From assembly GCA_019247795.1 (NCBI GenBank), contig JAFBAK010000268.1, positions 1 to 49,347 on the forward strand: DNA of 49,347 nt, read 5' to 3'. Below, in pieces: positions 17,824 through 26,750 of the stretch. The stretch comes from Hyphomicrobiales bacterium (lineage in GTDB: Bacteria > Pseudomonadota > Alphaproteobacteria > Rhizobiales > Beijerinckiaceae). Below the pieces are notes generated by a model. The model was not told the origin of the DNA and made no database searches. It saw only the letters and a list, made by a program, of their open reading frames with translations. A program made the translations under genes and the position numbers. Within the stretch, counting starts at the first letter, position 1, and each line of letters opens with the position of its first letter.

Positions 17824-19731
17824 ATGCTCAGCGGAATGCGCAAGGCCCAGCAGGGTTGGCTCGGCAAGATCATCGTCACCGTCATGTTCGGCTTCCTGAT
17901 CCTTAGCTTCGGCATCTGGGGAATCGGGGATATTTTTCGCATCACGCATCGCGAGGTGGTGGCAAGCACGGGCTCCCGCGACATCACGACGCTTGCCTAT
18001 CGCGATGCCTTCCAGAGCGAGCTGCAGCGTCTGTCGAGCCAGACCCGCCGCAATGTCACGACCGCTGAGGCCGTGGCCGCGGGGCTTGATCGGCAAGTGC
18101 TTTCGGGGCTCGTGGGGGATGCGGCGCTCGACCAGAAGGCGAGCCAGCTCGGGCTTGCCTTATCGGATGCGACAATCGCGCAGGCGGTGTTTTCCGATCC
18201 CGTGTTCAAAGGGCCGGACGGGAACTTCGATCCGCTCCGCTTCAATGAAGCGTTGCGCCAAAGCGGCTTCACGGAACAGAGCTTCTTGCGCGAGCAGCGC
18301 GGCCTCTATCTGCGCCGTCAGCTCGAGGATGCCATCGCCGGCGATCCGCCGATCCCCGCGACGATGCTGGACGCGCTGCACCGCTTCACGACCGAAACGC
18401 GCTCTGTCGACGACATCGTCCTTGCGCCTTCCGCAGCCGGTGACATCGCACCGCCGGACGATGCCACGCTGAGCGCCTTCTACGAAGGGCGGAAAAGGGA
18501 GTTCGCCTCCCCGGAATACCGCTCCTTGGTATTGCTTGCCCTCGATCCGAAGGCGCTTGCGCAACCCGAGACAGTGCCCGAGAGCGATGTGCGAACCGAA
18601 TACGAAAAGGAGAAGACAACACGCTTCACGACGGTCGAAAAACGCACCATCGAGCGCATTCCTTATAAAAACGACGCCGAGGCGCAGGCGGACGCAGCCA
18701 AGCTTGCGGGCGGAGCGAGCTTCGACGAGATCGCCGCAGCTCGCGGGGTTTCGGGAGAGGATCTGTCCCTCGGCGCGACGACGAAGGAGGCGCTAGACGA
18801 TCCAAAGCTGGCCGAAGCGGCATTCTCGCTCGCGCAAGGCGTCCCCTCCGGGGTCATCGACACCAAATTCGGCCCGGTGATCTTGCGAGTGAGCGCGATC
18901 GAGCCGGCAGCGGTCAAGCCTTTCGAGGACGTGCAAGCCTTGCTGCGCGTCGAGATTGCAACGAACCGAGCCAAGACTAACTTGCGAGATCTGCGCGACA
19001 AGATCGAGGATCAGCGCGCCTCGGCGAAGCCGGTCGCCGAGATTGCCACGGCACTCGGCCTTGCCGTGGTGAAGATCGACGCCGTCGACCCCTCCGGTGA
19101 CGGCAAGGATGGCAAGCCGGTCGCCGGCATCCCGGACAAGGACCAGGTTTTGAGGGCTGCGTTCCAAGCCGAGATCGGCGGGGACAACGACGCGATCTCG
19201 CTGCGCGACGGCGGCTATCTGTGGTACGACGTCACGAATATCGAGCGCGCCCGCGACCGGCCGCTCTCCGAAGTCAGGGACGAGGTGGTGAAGGCCTGGA
19301 TGGACGATCAGCGTTCCGTGGCGCTCGCCAAAAAAGCCGCCGATCTCGTCAAACGCATCGACGGCGGGACCCCGATGAGCGAGATCGCCGCCGAGAACAA
19401 GGTCGAGTTGAAAAGTGTCGAAGGCATCACGCGCTCGTCCACGCCGCCGGGCCTATCGCCGGCAGCCGTGAACGCGATCTTCGGTGTAAAATCGGGCGGC
19501 TCCGGCTATGCGCTCGCTCCCGATGGACTCGGTCGCATCGTCTTCAAGGTGAAGTCGGCAACATTGCCCGCGGCCGATCCGAGCCGGACCGCCGCGCTCA
19601 CGCCACGCCTCAAGACCGCGCTCGAAGACGACATCACGCAGGCTTATGTGCAAAAGCTGCAAACCGATCTTGGCACCACCATCGATGCGGCCGCGGCGCG
19701 AGGCGCGGTGCGGGGCGCCGAAGGGCCGTGA
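17824..19731 (+). CDS. ppiD: PpiD-type membrane-anchored peptidyl-prolyl isomerase (SurA_N/parvulin)
   Basis: 635 residues. A short cytoplasmic stub ([15 protein letters not shown]) precedes one membrane helix ([20 protein letters not shown]), then a SurA_N-like helical domain (to about residue 200), then a parvulin domain around residues 240-355 with [29 protein letters not shown] and [11 protein letters not shown] long C-terminal helical/parvulin-like region follows. PpiD proteins are periplasmic chaperones tethered to the inner membrane near the translocon. The start ATG 17824-17826 follows GGCAGGAACG. It is divergent from glyA across a 219-nt gap. Confidence 0.9.
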   Translation: MLSGMRKAQQGWLGKIIVTVMFGFLILSFGIWGIGDIFRITHREVVASTGSRDITTLAYRDAFQSELQRLSSQTRRNVTTAEAVAAGLDRQVLSGLVGDAALDQKASQLGLALSDATIAQAVFSDPVFKGPDGNFDPLRFNEALRQSGFTEQSFLREQRGLYLRRQLEDAIAGDPPIPATMLDALHRFTTETRSVDDIVLAPSAAGDIAPPDDATLSAFYEGRKREFASPEYRSLVLLALDPKALAQPETVPESDVRTEYEKEKTTRFTTVEKRTIERIPYKNDAEAQADAAKLAGGASFDEIAAARGVSGEDLSLGATTKEALDDPKLAEAAFSLAQGVPSGVIDTKFGPVILRVSAIEPAAVKPFEDVQALLRVEIATNRAKTNLRDLRDKIEDQRASAKPVAEIATALGLAVVKIDAVDPSGDGKDGKPVAGIPDKDQVLRAAFQAEIGGDNDAISLRDGGYLWYDVTNIERARDRPLSEVRDEVVKAWMDDQRSVALAKKAADLVKRIDGGTPMSEIAAENKVELKSVEGITRSSTPPGLSPAAVNAIFGVKSGGSGYALAPDGLGRIVFKVKSATLPAADPSRTAALTPRLKTALEDDITQAYVQKLQTDLGTTIDAAAARGAVRGAEGP

Positions 19732-19979
19732 GACTTCGCATTCGTCAGGGTAACTTTCGGCGAGCACTTCTAATGAGAGGTCGTCCCCTATAACCGAGCG
19801 CGCCTGGCCGAGCGCAACACAAAGCTCCTTTGACGAGAGCGAATCGGCTCGATGGCGCTAACATCCGTCTCGGACCTGCCTTGCCGCGAGACTTGACGCG
19901 AATGCGCCTCGACCCTAACGACTGCTCGCCGTCACATTCGCCGACACGACACTCGAAGCTTCATGGGGGGAATTCTCGA

Positions 19980-20489
19980 ATGAGAAACATGTGCGGCATA
20001 TTGGCCGCGTCATTGTGCTTTGCCAGGCCCGTGGCGGGCGCCGAAATCCAAGCCTGCAATGTGACCGTCGATGTCATCGACACCGATCCCAAGGGGACCA
20101 ATCTGCGCGATGCCCCCGGCGGCAAGGTGATGGCGGTACTCAAGCTGCCTGCCGACAATGTGGATGACTGGATCGAGGTTCACGTCGTGGGCCAGTCGGG
20201 CGATTGGTTTTTGATCGACGCGGCAACGCTCGTTGGCGATGGCGAGAAAAGTATTTTCAAGGGCAGCGGCTACGCGCATCGAAGTGTGCTTGGGTCGAGC
20301 GGCCTCCAGAGCCACACGACGATCTTGTCGGATCACCAGGTAAAAAGCCCGGTCATCGCCTCCAATCCGTCAGGCGATCAGCCGATCGGTTTTCTGGGCT
20401 GCTGGGGCGACTTCGTCAAAATCCACACCAAAGAGGGCACGGGCTGGACCAAGGGGCTCTGCTTGAACCAGCGCACCACCTGCTCTTGA
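19980..20489 (+). CDS. Exported protein with SH3-like domain
   Basis: 169 residues. The signal peptide (MRNMCGILAASLCFARPVAGA) is followed by a small bacterial-SH3-like region, TNLRDAPGGKVMAVLKL ... VVGQSGDWFLID, about residues 35-85. The second part, with GFLGCWGDFVKIHTKEGTGW, may be a further SH3-like repeat ending in a Cys-containing tail. Such domains often bind peptidoglycan or cell-wall peptides. The exact function is unknown. The start ATG 19980-19982 follows a run of six G. It is 30 nt upstream of the DUF3298-like gene, and the two probably form an operon. Confidence 0.75.
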   Translation: MRNMCGILAASLCFARPVAGAEIQACNVTVDVIDTDPKGTNLRDAPGGKVMAVLKLPADNVDDWIEVHVVGQSGDWFLIDAATLVGDGEKSIFKGSGYAHRSVLGSSGLQSHTTILSDHQVKSPVIASNPSGDQPIGFLGCWGDFVKIHTKEGTGWTKGLCLNQRTTCS

Positions 20490-20519
20490 ACCGCCGATCT
20501 GGCAATGGGTATGGTCGTT

Positions 20520-21245
20520 ATGAAAAAGAGATGGATAGCGGCGGCGCTTTTTGCCGCCTACGCAAATGCCCCGGCTTGGGGCGCGCCCTATGACATGAGC
20601 GAAACGACAGACACCTACTCGCTGAGCCTGCACATCCCGGAGGCCGCCCTCGCGATCGAGCCGCTGAAGGCCGAGATCCTGCGCCGGTATCAGGTTGCGT
20701 CCAAGGAAACCAAGGACGGATCTGAGGACGAGAAAAAATGGTCGTCGCCGGAGGATTTCCGCCCCTACGAATTGGACACTCAGTGGCGCGTGACCTTCGA
20801 GAGCCCGCGCGTGATCAGTATGTCCGGCCTGATTCATACCTATGAAGCCGGAGCTCATCCAAACGACGACTTCGACACGATCGTGTGGGACAAGGCGGCC
20901 GGACGCGCGCTGCCCTTACCCGAATTGTTCGAGAAAGCGAAGTTGCCTGCTGCGCTGCATGACATTTCCGAGCACGCCAAGGCAACCTTTCTCAAGCAGC
21001 TTGCTAGCAAGGAAAGAAAACCCGTCGATCCCGAAGGGCTTGATGAAAGCATTGCCGCCGATCCCGACAAGCTCGGGCACTACGCGCTGACCTATGCCAG
21101 AGGCGAAACCAAGGCGAACGGCATCGTGTTACTTTATGGGGCCGGCTCGCTGTGGGCGTTTGCCCTCGGCAACGTCAAGCTACCGATCCCGGTATCTGTG
21201 TTCCGCAAGCACCTCACGGCTGATTGGGCGGGGCAATTCAAATAA
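20520..21245 (+). CDS. Exported DUF4163/DUF3298 (RsiV-like) domain protein
   Basis: 241 residues from ATG 20520-20522 (alternatives at 20505 and 20511 add up to five residues). Signal peptide: MKKRWIAAALFAAYANAPAWG. The mature protein shows the DUF4163/DUF3298 pattern: an N-terminal DTYSLSLHIPEA strand region, a centre with GLIHTYEAGAHPNDDFDTIVWD, and a C-terminal ALPLPELFEKA helix region. The same fold forms the extracellular lysozyme-binding part of Bacillus RsiV, but here there is no membrane anchor and no anti-sigma domain. Its role is unknown; a periplasmic binding or inhibitor function is possible. It is paired with the upstream SH3-like protein. Confidence 0.75.
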   Translation: MKKRWIAAALFAAYANAPAWGAPYDMSETTDTYSLSLHIPEAALAIEPLKAEILRRYQVASKETKDGSEDEKKWSSPEDFRPYELDTQWRVTFESPRVISMSGLIHTYEAGAHPNDDFDTIVWDKAAGRALPLPELFEKAKLPAALHDISEHAKATFLKQLASKERKPVDPEGLDESIAADPDKLGHYALTYARGETKANGIVLLYGAGSLWAFALGNVKLPIPVSVFRKHLTADWAGQFK

Positions 21246-21331
21246 GTTCGCATTCGGCCTGCGCACCCGCCGTGCTCGTGACGAGGTGCCTCAAACCGGC
21301 CCCCCTGGGTGGCTGACGGTCTATTCCAAAA

Positions 21332-22309
21332 TCAAGCTGTATTCCCGCCAAGCTCGTCCTCGACATGAGCACGAACGATCTCGTCGAACGAGCTCTCGGC
21401 CTTGAATCCGAGCTTCGTGGCGCGGATGGGATCGAAACGTTCGGGCCACCCCGATACGATCCGGGTGATCACAGGATCGGGCTCGCGCCGGATCAGCTTC
21501 GCGGCTTTCGCGCCGGCGATCCGCTCGAGCGCCGCGATCTGCTCGCCGACCGTGACGCATACGCCAGGCATGGAAAGCGAACGGCGCAGCCCGATGGCGT
21601 TCGTGTCCATGCTCGCGGCATGGATGAGGAAATTCACCGCTGAGCGCGGAGACGCATGCGTGTGCCGCACCGTTTCCGGCACGGGTAACACGACTTCCTT
21701 GCCCGCGAGCGGCTCGCGGATGATGTTGGAGAAGAACCCCGACGCTGCCTTGTTCGGCGCGCCTGGACGCACGCAAATGGTCGGGAAACGCAAGCCCACA
21801 CCGTCGAGAAACCCGCGGCGCGTGTAATCGGCGAGCAGGAGCTCTCCGATTGCCTTTTGCGTGCCGTAGCTCGTGAGCGGTGTGAGGTGGAACTCGTCCG
21901 GGATCATCTCGGGAAAGGGCGCCCCGAAGACCGCGATCGAGGAAGCAAAAACGAAACGAGGTTTGTAACCATTGCCGATCTTGCGCACCGCTTCGAGGAG
22001 TTGGCGCGTGCCATCGAGATTGACCCGGTAGCCTTTGTCGAAATCACTCTCCGCTTCACCAGATACGATGGCAGCGAGGTGCAGGATGAGCGCAGGCCGC
22101 TCCCGCACTAGGGCTTCGGCGATACCGGGAGCGGCGATATCGTCGGCGCGCGCTTCGATCTTGAAAGCAGCTTTTGGAGGCACAGGCACTACCACGTCAG
22201 TGGCCGTCATGCGCTCGACGGTTTGCTTCCCGATGCGGCCTTCGCGAGCCACTCGCTCCTCAAATTTTCGGCCGATCATACCTGCCGCGCCGGTTACCAA
22301 AACGTGCAT
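21332..22309 (-). CDS. denD: NAD-dependent epimerase/dehydrogenase, D-erythronate dehydrogenase-like
   Basis: 325 residues, extended SDR fold. The Rossmann motif is LVTGAAGMIGRK at the N-terminus, and the active-site motif is SYGTQKAIGE (Tyr-x3-Lys). It has GLRFPTICVRPGAPNKAASGF and LPVPETVRHTHASPRSAVNFL, features I associate with DenD, which oxidises D-erythronate to 2-dehydro-D-erythronate. The usual partner genes for erythronate catabolism (kinase, isomerase) are not adjacent, so the substrate is not certain. The start is ATG 22307-22309 with GGGAG 8 nt upstream. Confidence 0.8.
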   Translation of the reverse strand: MHVLVTGAAGMIGRKFEERVAREGRIGKQTVERMTATDVVVPVPPKAAFKIEARADDIAAPGIAEALVRERPALILHLAAIVSGEAESDFDKGYRVNLDGTRQLLEAVRKIGNGYKPRFVFASSIAVFGAPFPEMIPDEFHLTPLTSYGTQKAIGELLLADYTRRGFLDGVGLRFPTICVRPGAPNKAASGFFSNIIREPLAGKEVVLPVPETVRHTHASPRSAVNFLIHAASMDTNAIGLRRSLSMPGVCVTVGEQIAALERIAGAKAAKLIRREPDPVITRIVSGWPERFDPIRATKLGFKAESSFDEIVRAHVEDELGGNTA

Positions 22310-22334
22310 TTCAGTTCTCCCAATCCGGGGTCCG

Positions 22335-22363
22335 CATCTGCGAAATCGGCGCCTTCCGGTCAA
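22335..22363 (-). promoter_or_regulatory. Putative sigma-70-type promoter of the denD-like gene
   Basis: On the minus strand TTGACC (22358-22363) is followed by a 17-nt spacer and CAGATG (22335-22340). A start site about 7 nt on would leave a leader of roughly 20 nt containing the Shine-Dalgarno. The -10 is poor but the geometry is right. Confidence 0.4.
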
Positions 22364-22529
22364 GCGCGCTCTTCATGCAACAGTCGCATGCTTTTCCGCA
22401 CTCAGGCGACCGAGCCATGTGTTTTTCGTAAAAAGCTCACAGTTTGGCCATGATGCGAGGCAAAGTCGCCGCGCGTCCTGGGCTGGGTAGACGGCAACAT
22501 TCCCCTCAAACCAGCATAGGATCCACTTG

Positions 22530-22880
22530 ATGCAGAAATTTATGGCTGTGGCTGTCGCCGCGTTTTTCATTCCGATGGCCGCCGAAGCAGGAAGTTGGAT
22601 CGGCAAGGCCTCGTATTATACCGGATACTCGGGCAACAAGACTGCGAGCGGGTCGAGCTTCCACTCGACGGGCCTCACCGCCGCGCATCGCACATTGCCT
22701 TTCGGAACGCCGGTCAAAGTCACCAACCTGGAGAATGGGCGTTCGGCCGTCCTCGTCGTGAACGACCGCGGACCATTCGTGCGCGGACGCGTCATCGACG
22801 TGTCATCGCACGCGGCCCAAGTTTTGGCTTTCCGCAACCAGGGCCTCGCCCGCGTCCGGGTGGACACGTTCAGAGATTGA
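22530..22880 (+). CDS. Minimal RlpA-like double-psi beta-barrel protein
   Basis: 116 residues. The signal peptide (about residues 1-20, ending AAEA) is followed directly by a double-psi beta-barrel: WIGKASYY, NKTASGSSF, TAAHRTLPFGTPVKVTNLENGR, VVNDRGPFVRGRVIDVSSHAAQ. The conserved TAAHRTLPFGT and NDRGPF motifs are those of RlpA, a septal lytic transglycosylase or peptidoglycan-binding protein. It lacks the C-terminal SPOR domain and a lipobox, so it should be a soluble periplasmic protein. The start ATG 22530-22532 has AGGA 8 nt upstream. Confidence 0.88.
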   Translation: MQKFMAVAVAAFFIPMAAEAGSWIGKASYYTGYSGNKTASGSSFHSTGLTAAHRTLPFGTPVKVTNLENGRSAVLVVNDRGPFVRGRVIDVSSHAAQVLAFRNQGLARVRVDTFRD

Positions 22881-22891
22881 AACCGATCCGG

Positions 22892-22913
22892 GAGCGCTTC
22901 CGCGGGAGCGCTC
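22892..22913. terminator. Possible bidirectional hairpin between convergent genes
   Basis: GAGCGC (22892-22897) and GCGCTC (22908-22913) flank a 10-nt loop between the stop of the RlpA-like gene and the stop of the convergent dehydrogenase. No T-run is present, so termination is only suggested by position. Confidence 0.35.
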
Positions 22914-22938
22914 GCCAAGTCAAATTTGTTCAAGCATC

Positions 22939-23835
22939 TCAGCGTGCTTTCGAAGTTTCTGCGACCTTAGCTCGAACCTCGCCTGGGCGTTGCGCGGGCG
23001 AGAGAAACGCCTCAATGGCGCCGATCTCGCCCCTTCTGCCACGGTAGTCGGCAGCGAGCCGCTCGTAGAGTTCCGCAAAACCGCGGAATACCGTGGCGGC
23101 TGCTTCATCCTCGCCGAGAAACTCCGCGATCTCTTCCATCTCGGCGACCCATCGGTACGCCTTTCCAAACATCTGCGGAAGTGCCTTTGCGAAGCGCGCG
23201 AGCAGTGCGGGCTGGCTATCTTGAAGCTCGGCGCGCAACGCCTCGGCAGCCCCGGCGCGGTTCGCTGCGAGCAGCATCGCAGCACCGAGCCCGGAAAGCC
23301 CCTTCGTGATGCCGGCATAGGACATCTTGAGCGCGGAAGCCGCGCCGATCGGCCCCTCGAGAAGCTTGATCGAGAGACCGTACGCGGCAAGCTTGCTGAA
23401 GCGCATGGCCGCATCTCCACTTGCGTAAATCGTTGGCCCTTTCTCACCCTCGCTTGGCGGAAGTCCGATGATGCCCGCGTCCACGAAGGCAACGCCCTTC
23501 AGGACCTCGCCGATTTTCCTGACGGTTGGCGGACTGACCGCGTTGCAATCGACGTAGACCATCGGATGAGTTTGCGCCGCGAGGTGAGGGGCCAATGTTC
23601 TCGCAAGCCCAAGCGCCTCGCCGGGTGGCACGATCGAAAGGAGGAAATCGGCTTTCGTGATCTCATCGAGACCGACGCCGGCCATACCCGCTTGCTCCGC
23701 CCGCGCGCGGCTTGCGGTGCCTCGTCCCTCGAGCAACGTCAAGACATCAAGGCCATTCGCAACGAGGCGCCGCCCGATAGCTGCGCCCATGTTTCCGGGC
23801 GCGATAATCGCGACCTTCGGCTTCGTCCTTGGCAT
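22939..23835 (-). CDS. NAD(P)-dependent oxidoreductase, 6-phosphogluconate dehydrogenase-like with DUF1932
   Basis: 298 residues. The Rossmann start is KVAIIAPGNMGAAIGRRL, a beta-hydroxyacid-dehydrogenase-type dinucleotide fold, followed by VDCNAVSPPTV and a helical C-terminal domain with SALKMSYAGITKGLSGLGAAML, typical of DUF1932. The lysine in LKMSYAGITKG corresponds to the catalytic Lys region of the superfamily. The substrate is unknown; a hydroxy acid is likely. The start ATG 23833-23835 follows a strong GGAGGAGG. It could cooperate with the nearby DenD-like enzyme in sugar-acid metabolism (inference), although the RlpA-like gene lies between them. Confidence 0.82.
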   Translation of the reverse strand: MPRTKPKVAIIAPGNMGAAIGRRLVANGLDVLTLLEGRGTASRARAEQAGMAGVGLDEITKADFLLSIVPPGEALGLARTLAPHLAAQTHPMVYVDCNAVSPPTVRKIGEVLKGVAFVDAGIIGLPPSEGEKGPTIYASGDAAMRFSKLAAYGLSIKLLEGPIGAASALKMSYAGITKGLSGLGAAMLLAANRAGAAEALRAELQDSQPALLARFAKALPQMFGKAYRWVAEMEEIAEFLGEDEAAATVFRGFAELYERLAADYRGRRGEIGAIEAFLSPAQRPGEVRAKVAETSKAR

Positions 23836-24001
23836 GATCGAGCGCCTCCTCCTGCGCCTACCGGTTCGTGGGTCTCATTAACGCATGCGATCAGCCTTCA
23901 CGGAATCATTTACTCGCGAGCTGGAACGCCAGCGCGGCCAAAGCTCGCCTTCCATGTTTTTCCGCAAGGGCGAATTAACCGCGCACGCGTAGGTCAGGGC
24001 C

Positions 24002-24934
24002 ATGTCCGTCTTCGATTTTCCCGGGCGAGTATCCTGGCTTCTGATCGCGGTGTCCGGGGCGGCCGCCTATGCCGCTCTCCTCGCGCTTGGCGTCACGATC
24101 GAGCTTGGCCGGATCGCCCTCACCGTCATGCTTGTCGCCTTTTTTCTGGCCGGCAGTTTTTTTTATCTGCACATCAGGCCCGATCGGCGCCTCGCCATCG
24201 TGACCGCCGCTACGGCCTTCACCCTCGCCTTCGCGGCGAGCACGGGCGTGCTCACCTATCCGGCGGCGGCCACCGGCGAGCCGACGCGCGATGCGATGTT
24301 CATGGCGTTCGAACATTGGATCGGAATCGATTGGCGAGCTCTCGTCGACGCGCTGACCTCGAGTTCGCTTGCGAACACTTGTCTGACCCTCGCCTATCTG
24401 AGCTCGCTCCCCCAAATTCCGCTCACGATCCTGGTGCTCGGCTTCGTCGACCGGCCCGAGCGGCTCGCGACATATTTGTCCCTGCTTCCGGTCACGCTTC
24501 TGTGCACCATCGCGCTCTTCGCTTTGGCGCCGGCGTTCGGGCCCATTCCGAGTTATGGCATCGATGGCGAGCTCTTTGGCCGCCTCGGATTTGGTGGCAA
24601 ATCCTTCCTCCCTGATTTCTTGGCCCTGCGCCAAGGTCGCTTCACAAGCTTCGATCTCGCGAGAATGGAAGGGATGGTGACCTTCCCCTCCTTTCACTGC
24701 GTCCTTGCCGTGCTTACGGCCTGGGCGCTTCTCCCGGTGCGTTTCATCGGCGTTGCGGCCATCATCCTCAACGTTGTCGTCGTGATCTCGACCGTCCCGG
24801 TTGGCGGTCATTATATTGCCGACGTCGCCGCAGGACTAACGATCGCGTTTGTCGGCCTTGCAATTTGGACGCGCAACGCCTTACGCCACCCCGTCACTCG
24901 TGACTTGGTTCATCTTACGCCAAAGGACGCGTGA
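24002..24934 (+). CDS. PAP2-superfamily membrane protein (Aur1/Ipt1-like)
   Basis: 310 residues with about eight membrane helices. The C-terminal third carries the PAP2_3-type active site: FPSFHC at 228-233 and GGHYIADV at 268-275, the two histidine motifs of inositolphosphotransferase-like PAP2 proteins. Such proteins cleave or transfer phospho-head groups of membrane lipids, and the substrate is unknown. The start ATG 24002-24004 follows AGGTCAGGG. Its 3' end overlaps the convergent aminopeptidase gene by 20 nt. Confidence 0.85.
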   Translation: MSVFDFPGRVSWLLIAVSGAAAYAALLALGVTIELGRIALTVMLVAFFLAGSFFYLHIRPDRRLAIVTAATAFTLAFAASTGVLTYPAAATGEPTRDAMFMAFEHWIGIDWRALVDALTSSSLANTCLTLAYLSSLPQIPLTILVLGFVDRPERLATYLSLLPVTLLCTIALFALAPAFGPIPSYGIDGELFGRLGFGGKSFLPDFLALRQGRFTSFDLARMEGMVTFPSFHCVLAVLTAWALLPVRFIGVAAIILNVVVVISTVPVGGHYIADVAAGLTIAFVGLAIWTRNALRHPVTRDLVHLTPKDA

Positions 24935-26750
24935 CCTCGCCGAGCCAACGTGCCGTCTCGCGGTCGAGGAAAGGGGAGAGCGCGGTACGCACGCGGCCGT
25001 GATAGGCGTTGAGCCAGGCTGTCTCGGCCGTGGTGAGGAGGCTTTTGTCGATCAACGACAGATCGATCGGCGCGAGCGAGAGTGTCTCAAAGCCGAAATA
25101 CTCGCGATCCGCTCCCTCGATTTCGCGCCGCTCGACGAGCACGAGATTTTCGATGCGGATGCCGTATTCGCCGGCCTTGTAATAACCGGGCTCGTTCGAG
25201 ACAATCATGCCGGGCTCGAGCGGCACGTTGCCGAGCGCTGAAATTCGCTGCGGCCCTTCGTGCACCGATAGGTACGAGCCGATGCCATGACCTGTGCCAT
25301 GGTCGAAATCGAGCCCCACCTCCCAAAGCGGTCGACGCGCGAAGCCGTCGATGCGCGCGCCCGAGCTGCCTTTCGGAAAGACCGCCGTGGCAATCGCAAT
25401 GTGCCCCTTCAGGACCCGCGTGAAGCGGTCCCGCATTTCATCCGAGGGAGCGCCGATCGCGACCGTGCGGGTGATGTCGGTGGTGCCGTCCTGATACTGT
25501 CCGCCGGAATCGACAAGAAAGATGCCCGGCGTGAGCTTGCGGTTCGTGCCCGTCGTCACGCGGTAATGCGGAAGCGCAGCATGGGGCCCGGCGCCCGCGA
25601 TGGTCGGAAAGGAAACCTGTTTCAGCAAACCGGTCTCGATCCGGCATTCCTCGAGCTTGAGCGCCGCGTCGATCTCGGTAAGCCCTCCTTGCGGGGCCTC
25701 CATCGCAAGCCAGGCCAGAAAGCGTGTCACCGCGACTCCATCGCGCAAATGGGCCTGTCGCGAACCCTCGATTTCGGTCGCATTCTTTACCGCTTTCATG
25801 AGCGCGATCGGGTCGCGTCCGATATCGGGAATGCCACCGGCCTCCTTGATTGCGAGCCGCAGCCGCTCTCCCGCGCTCGCGGCATCGAGCCGCACGCGCG
25901 ACTTCGCGCTGCCGAGCGCCCGCAACGCTTCCTCGAAGCGGGCCGGCTCCTCGAGCTCGGCGAGTTCCGCAAGGGAAGAGCGTACCGCATTGTCGAGCTT
26001 TCGCCCATCGAGGAAGAGGCTCGGGCGACCGCTCTTCGGTACGATGGCATAGCCGAGCACGAGAGGCGTGTGGGCCGCATCGCCGCCGCGTATGTTGAAC
26101 AGCCAGCACAACGCATGGGGATCGCTGACGACGAGTGCGCCGAGCTTCTCTTTCTCGAGCGCCGCTTGGACCCGCTTGATCTTCTCGGCTGCGCTTTCCC
26201 CGGCAAAGCTCAGATCCTGGAGCACCACCGCTCCGCTCGGCGGCGCGGGCCGGTCGGCCCAAATCGCGTCAATTGGATTTGAGCCGAGCGCAACGAGGCG
26301 AGCACCAGCTCGAGCCACGGCCTTGCGAAGACGCTCGACGGCATCCGGTGTATGAAGGGCGGGGTCAAAGCCGATCACGGCGTCCTTAGGCGCATGCTCG
26401 GCAAGCCAATCCTCAACCGAAACGTCCACCGTGGAAACGGGCGTGAAGGATGCCTGATCGACCTCCTTGCGCACCTGCAGCGTGTACCGCCCATCGACGA
26501 ACACGGCCGCGACCTCGGGCAGAACGACGCAAAGTCCCGCCGAACCGGTGAAGCCTGTGAGCCAGGCGAAACGCTCTTCCGATTTCGGAACGTATTCGCT
26601 CTGATGCTGGTCGGCTTTCGGCACGAGGAAGCCGTCGAGCCCTTCCTTCTCGAGGGTTTGACGCAAGGCGGTAAGCCGCCCTGGGCCTTCGGCGCGTTCG
26701 GATACCTCAGCGAAGTTCTGGAAGCGGCTTCGAAGCAATCGGTCCTGCAT
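24915..26750 (-). CDS. pepP: Aminopeptidase P family (Xaa-Pro aminopeptidase)
   Basis: 611 residues: two creatinase-like N-terminal domains (about 20-150 and 160-310), a peptidase M24 domain (about 310-530) and a C-terminal M24_C domain. Metal-binding residues are visible in VDSGGQYQDGTTDITRTV (two Asp), HGTGHGIGSYLSVHEGP (His), NEPGYYKAGEYGIRIENL (Glu) and a final conserved Glu region. The enzyme removes N-terminal residues before proline and is normally cytoplasmic. The start ATG 26748-26750 overlaps the dgt stop as TAATG. Confidence 0.93.
   Translation of the reverse strand: MQDRLLRSRFQNFAEVSERAEGPGRLTALRQTLEKEGLDGFLVPKADQHQSEYVPKSEERFAWLTGFTGSAGLCVVLPEVAAVFVDGRYTLQVRKEVDQASFTPVSTVDVSVEDWLAEHAPKDAVIGFDPALHTPDAVERLRKAVARAGARLVALGSNPIDAIWADRPAPPSGAVVLQDLSFAGESAAEKIKRVQAALEKEKLGALVVSDPHALCWLFNIRGGDAAHTPLVLGYAIVPKSGRPSLFLDGRKLDNAVRSSLAELAELEEPARFEEALRALGSAKSRVRLDAASAGERLRLAIKEAGGIPDIGRDPIALMKAVKNATEIEGSRQAHLRDGVAVTRFLAWLAMEAPQGGLTEIDAALKLEECRIETGLLKQVSFPTIAGAGPHAALPHYRVTTGTNRKLTPGIFLVDSGGQYQDGTTDITRTVAIGAPSDEMRDRFTRVLKGHIAIATAVFPKGSSGARIDGFARRPLWEVGLDFDHGTGHGIGSYLSVHEGPQRISALGNVPLEPGMIVSNEPGYYKAGEYGIRIENLVLVERREIEGADREYFGFETLSLAPIDLSLIDKSLLTTAETAWLNAYHGRVRTALSPFLDRETARWLGEVTRPLA

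Noticed and set aside
17605-18096. Long N-terminal extension of the glyA frame
   Set aside because: The extra 164 codons run antisense into the ppiD-like gene, have no homology and precede a canonical GlyA N-terminus.
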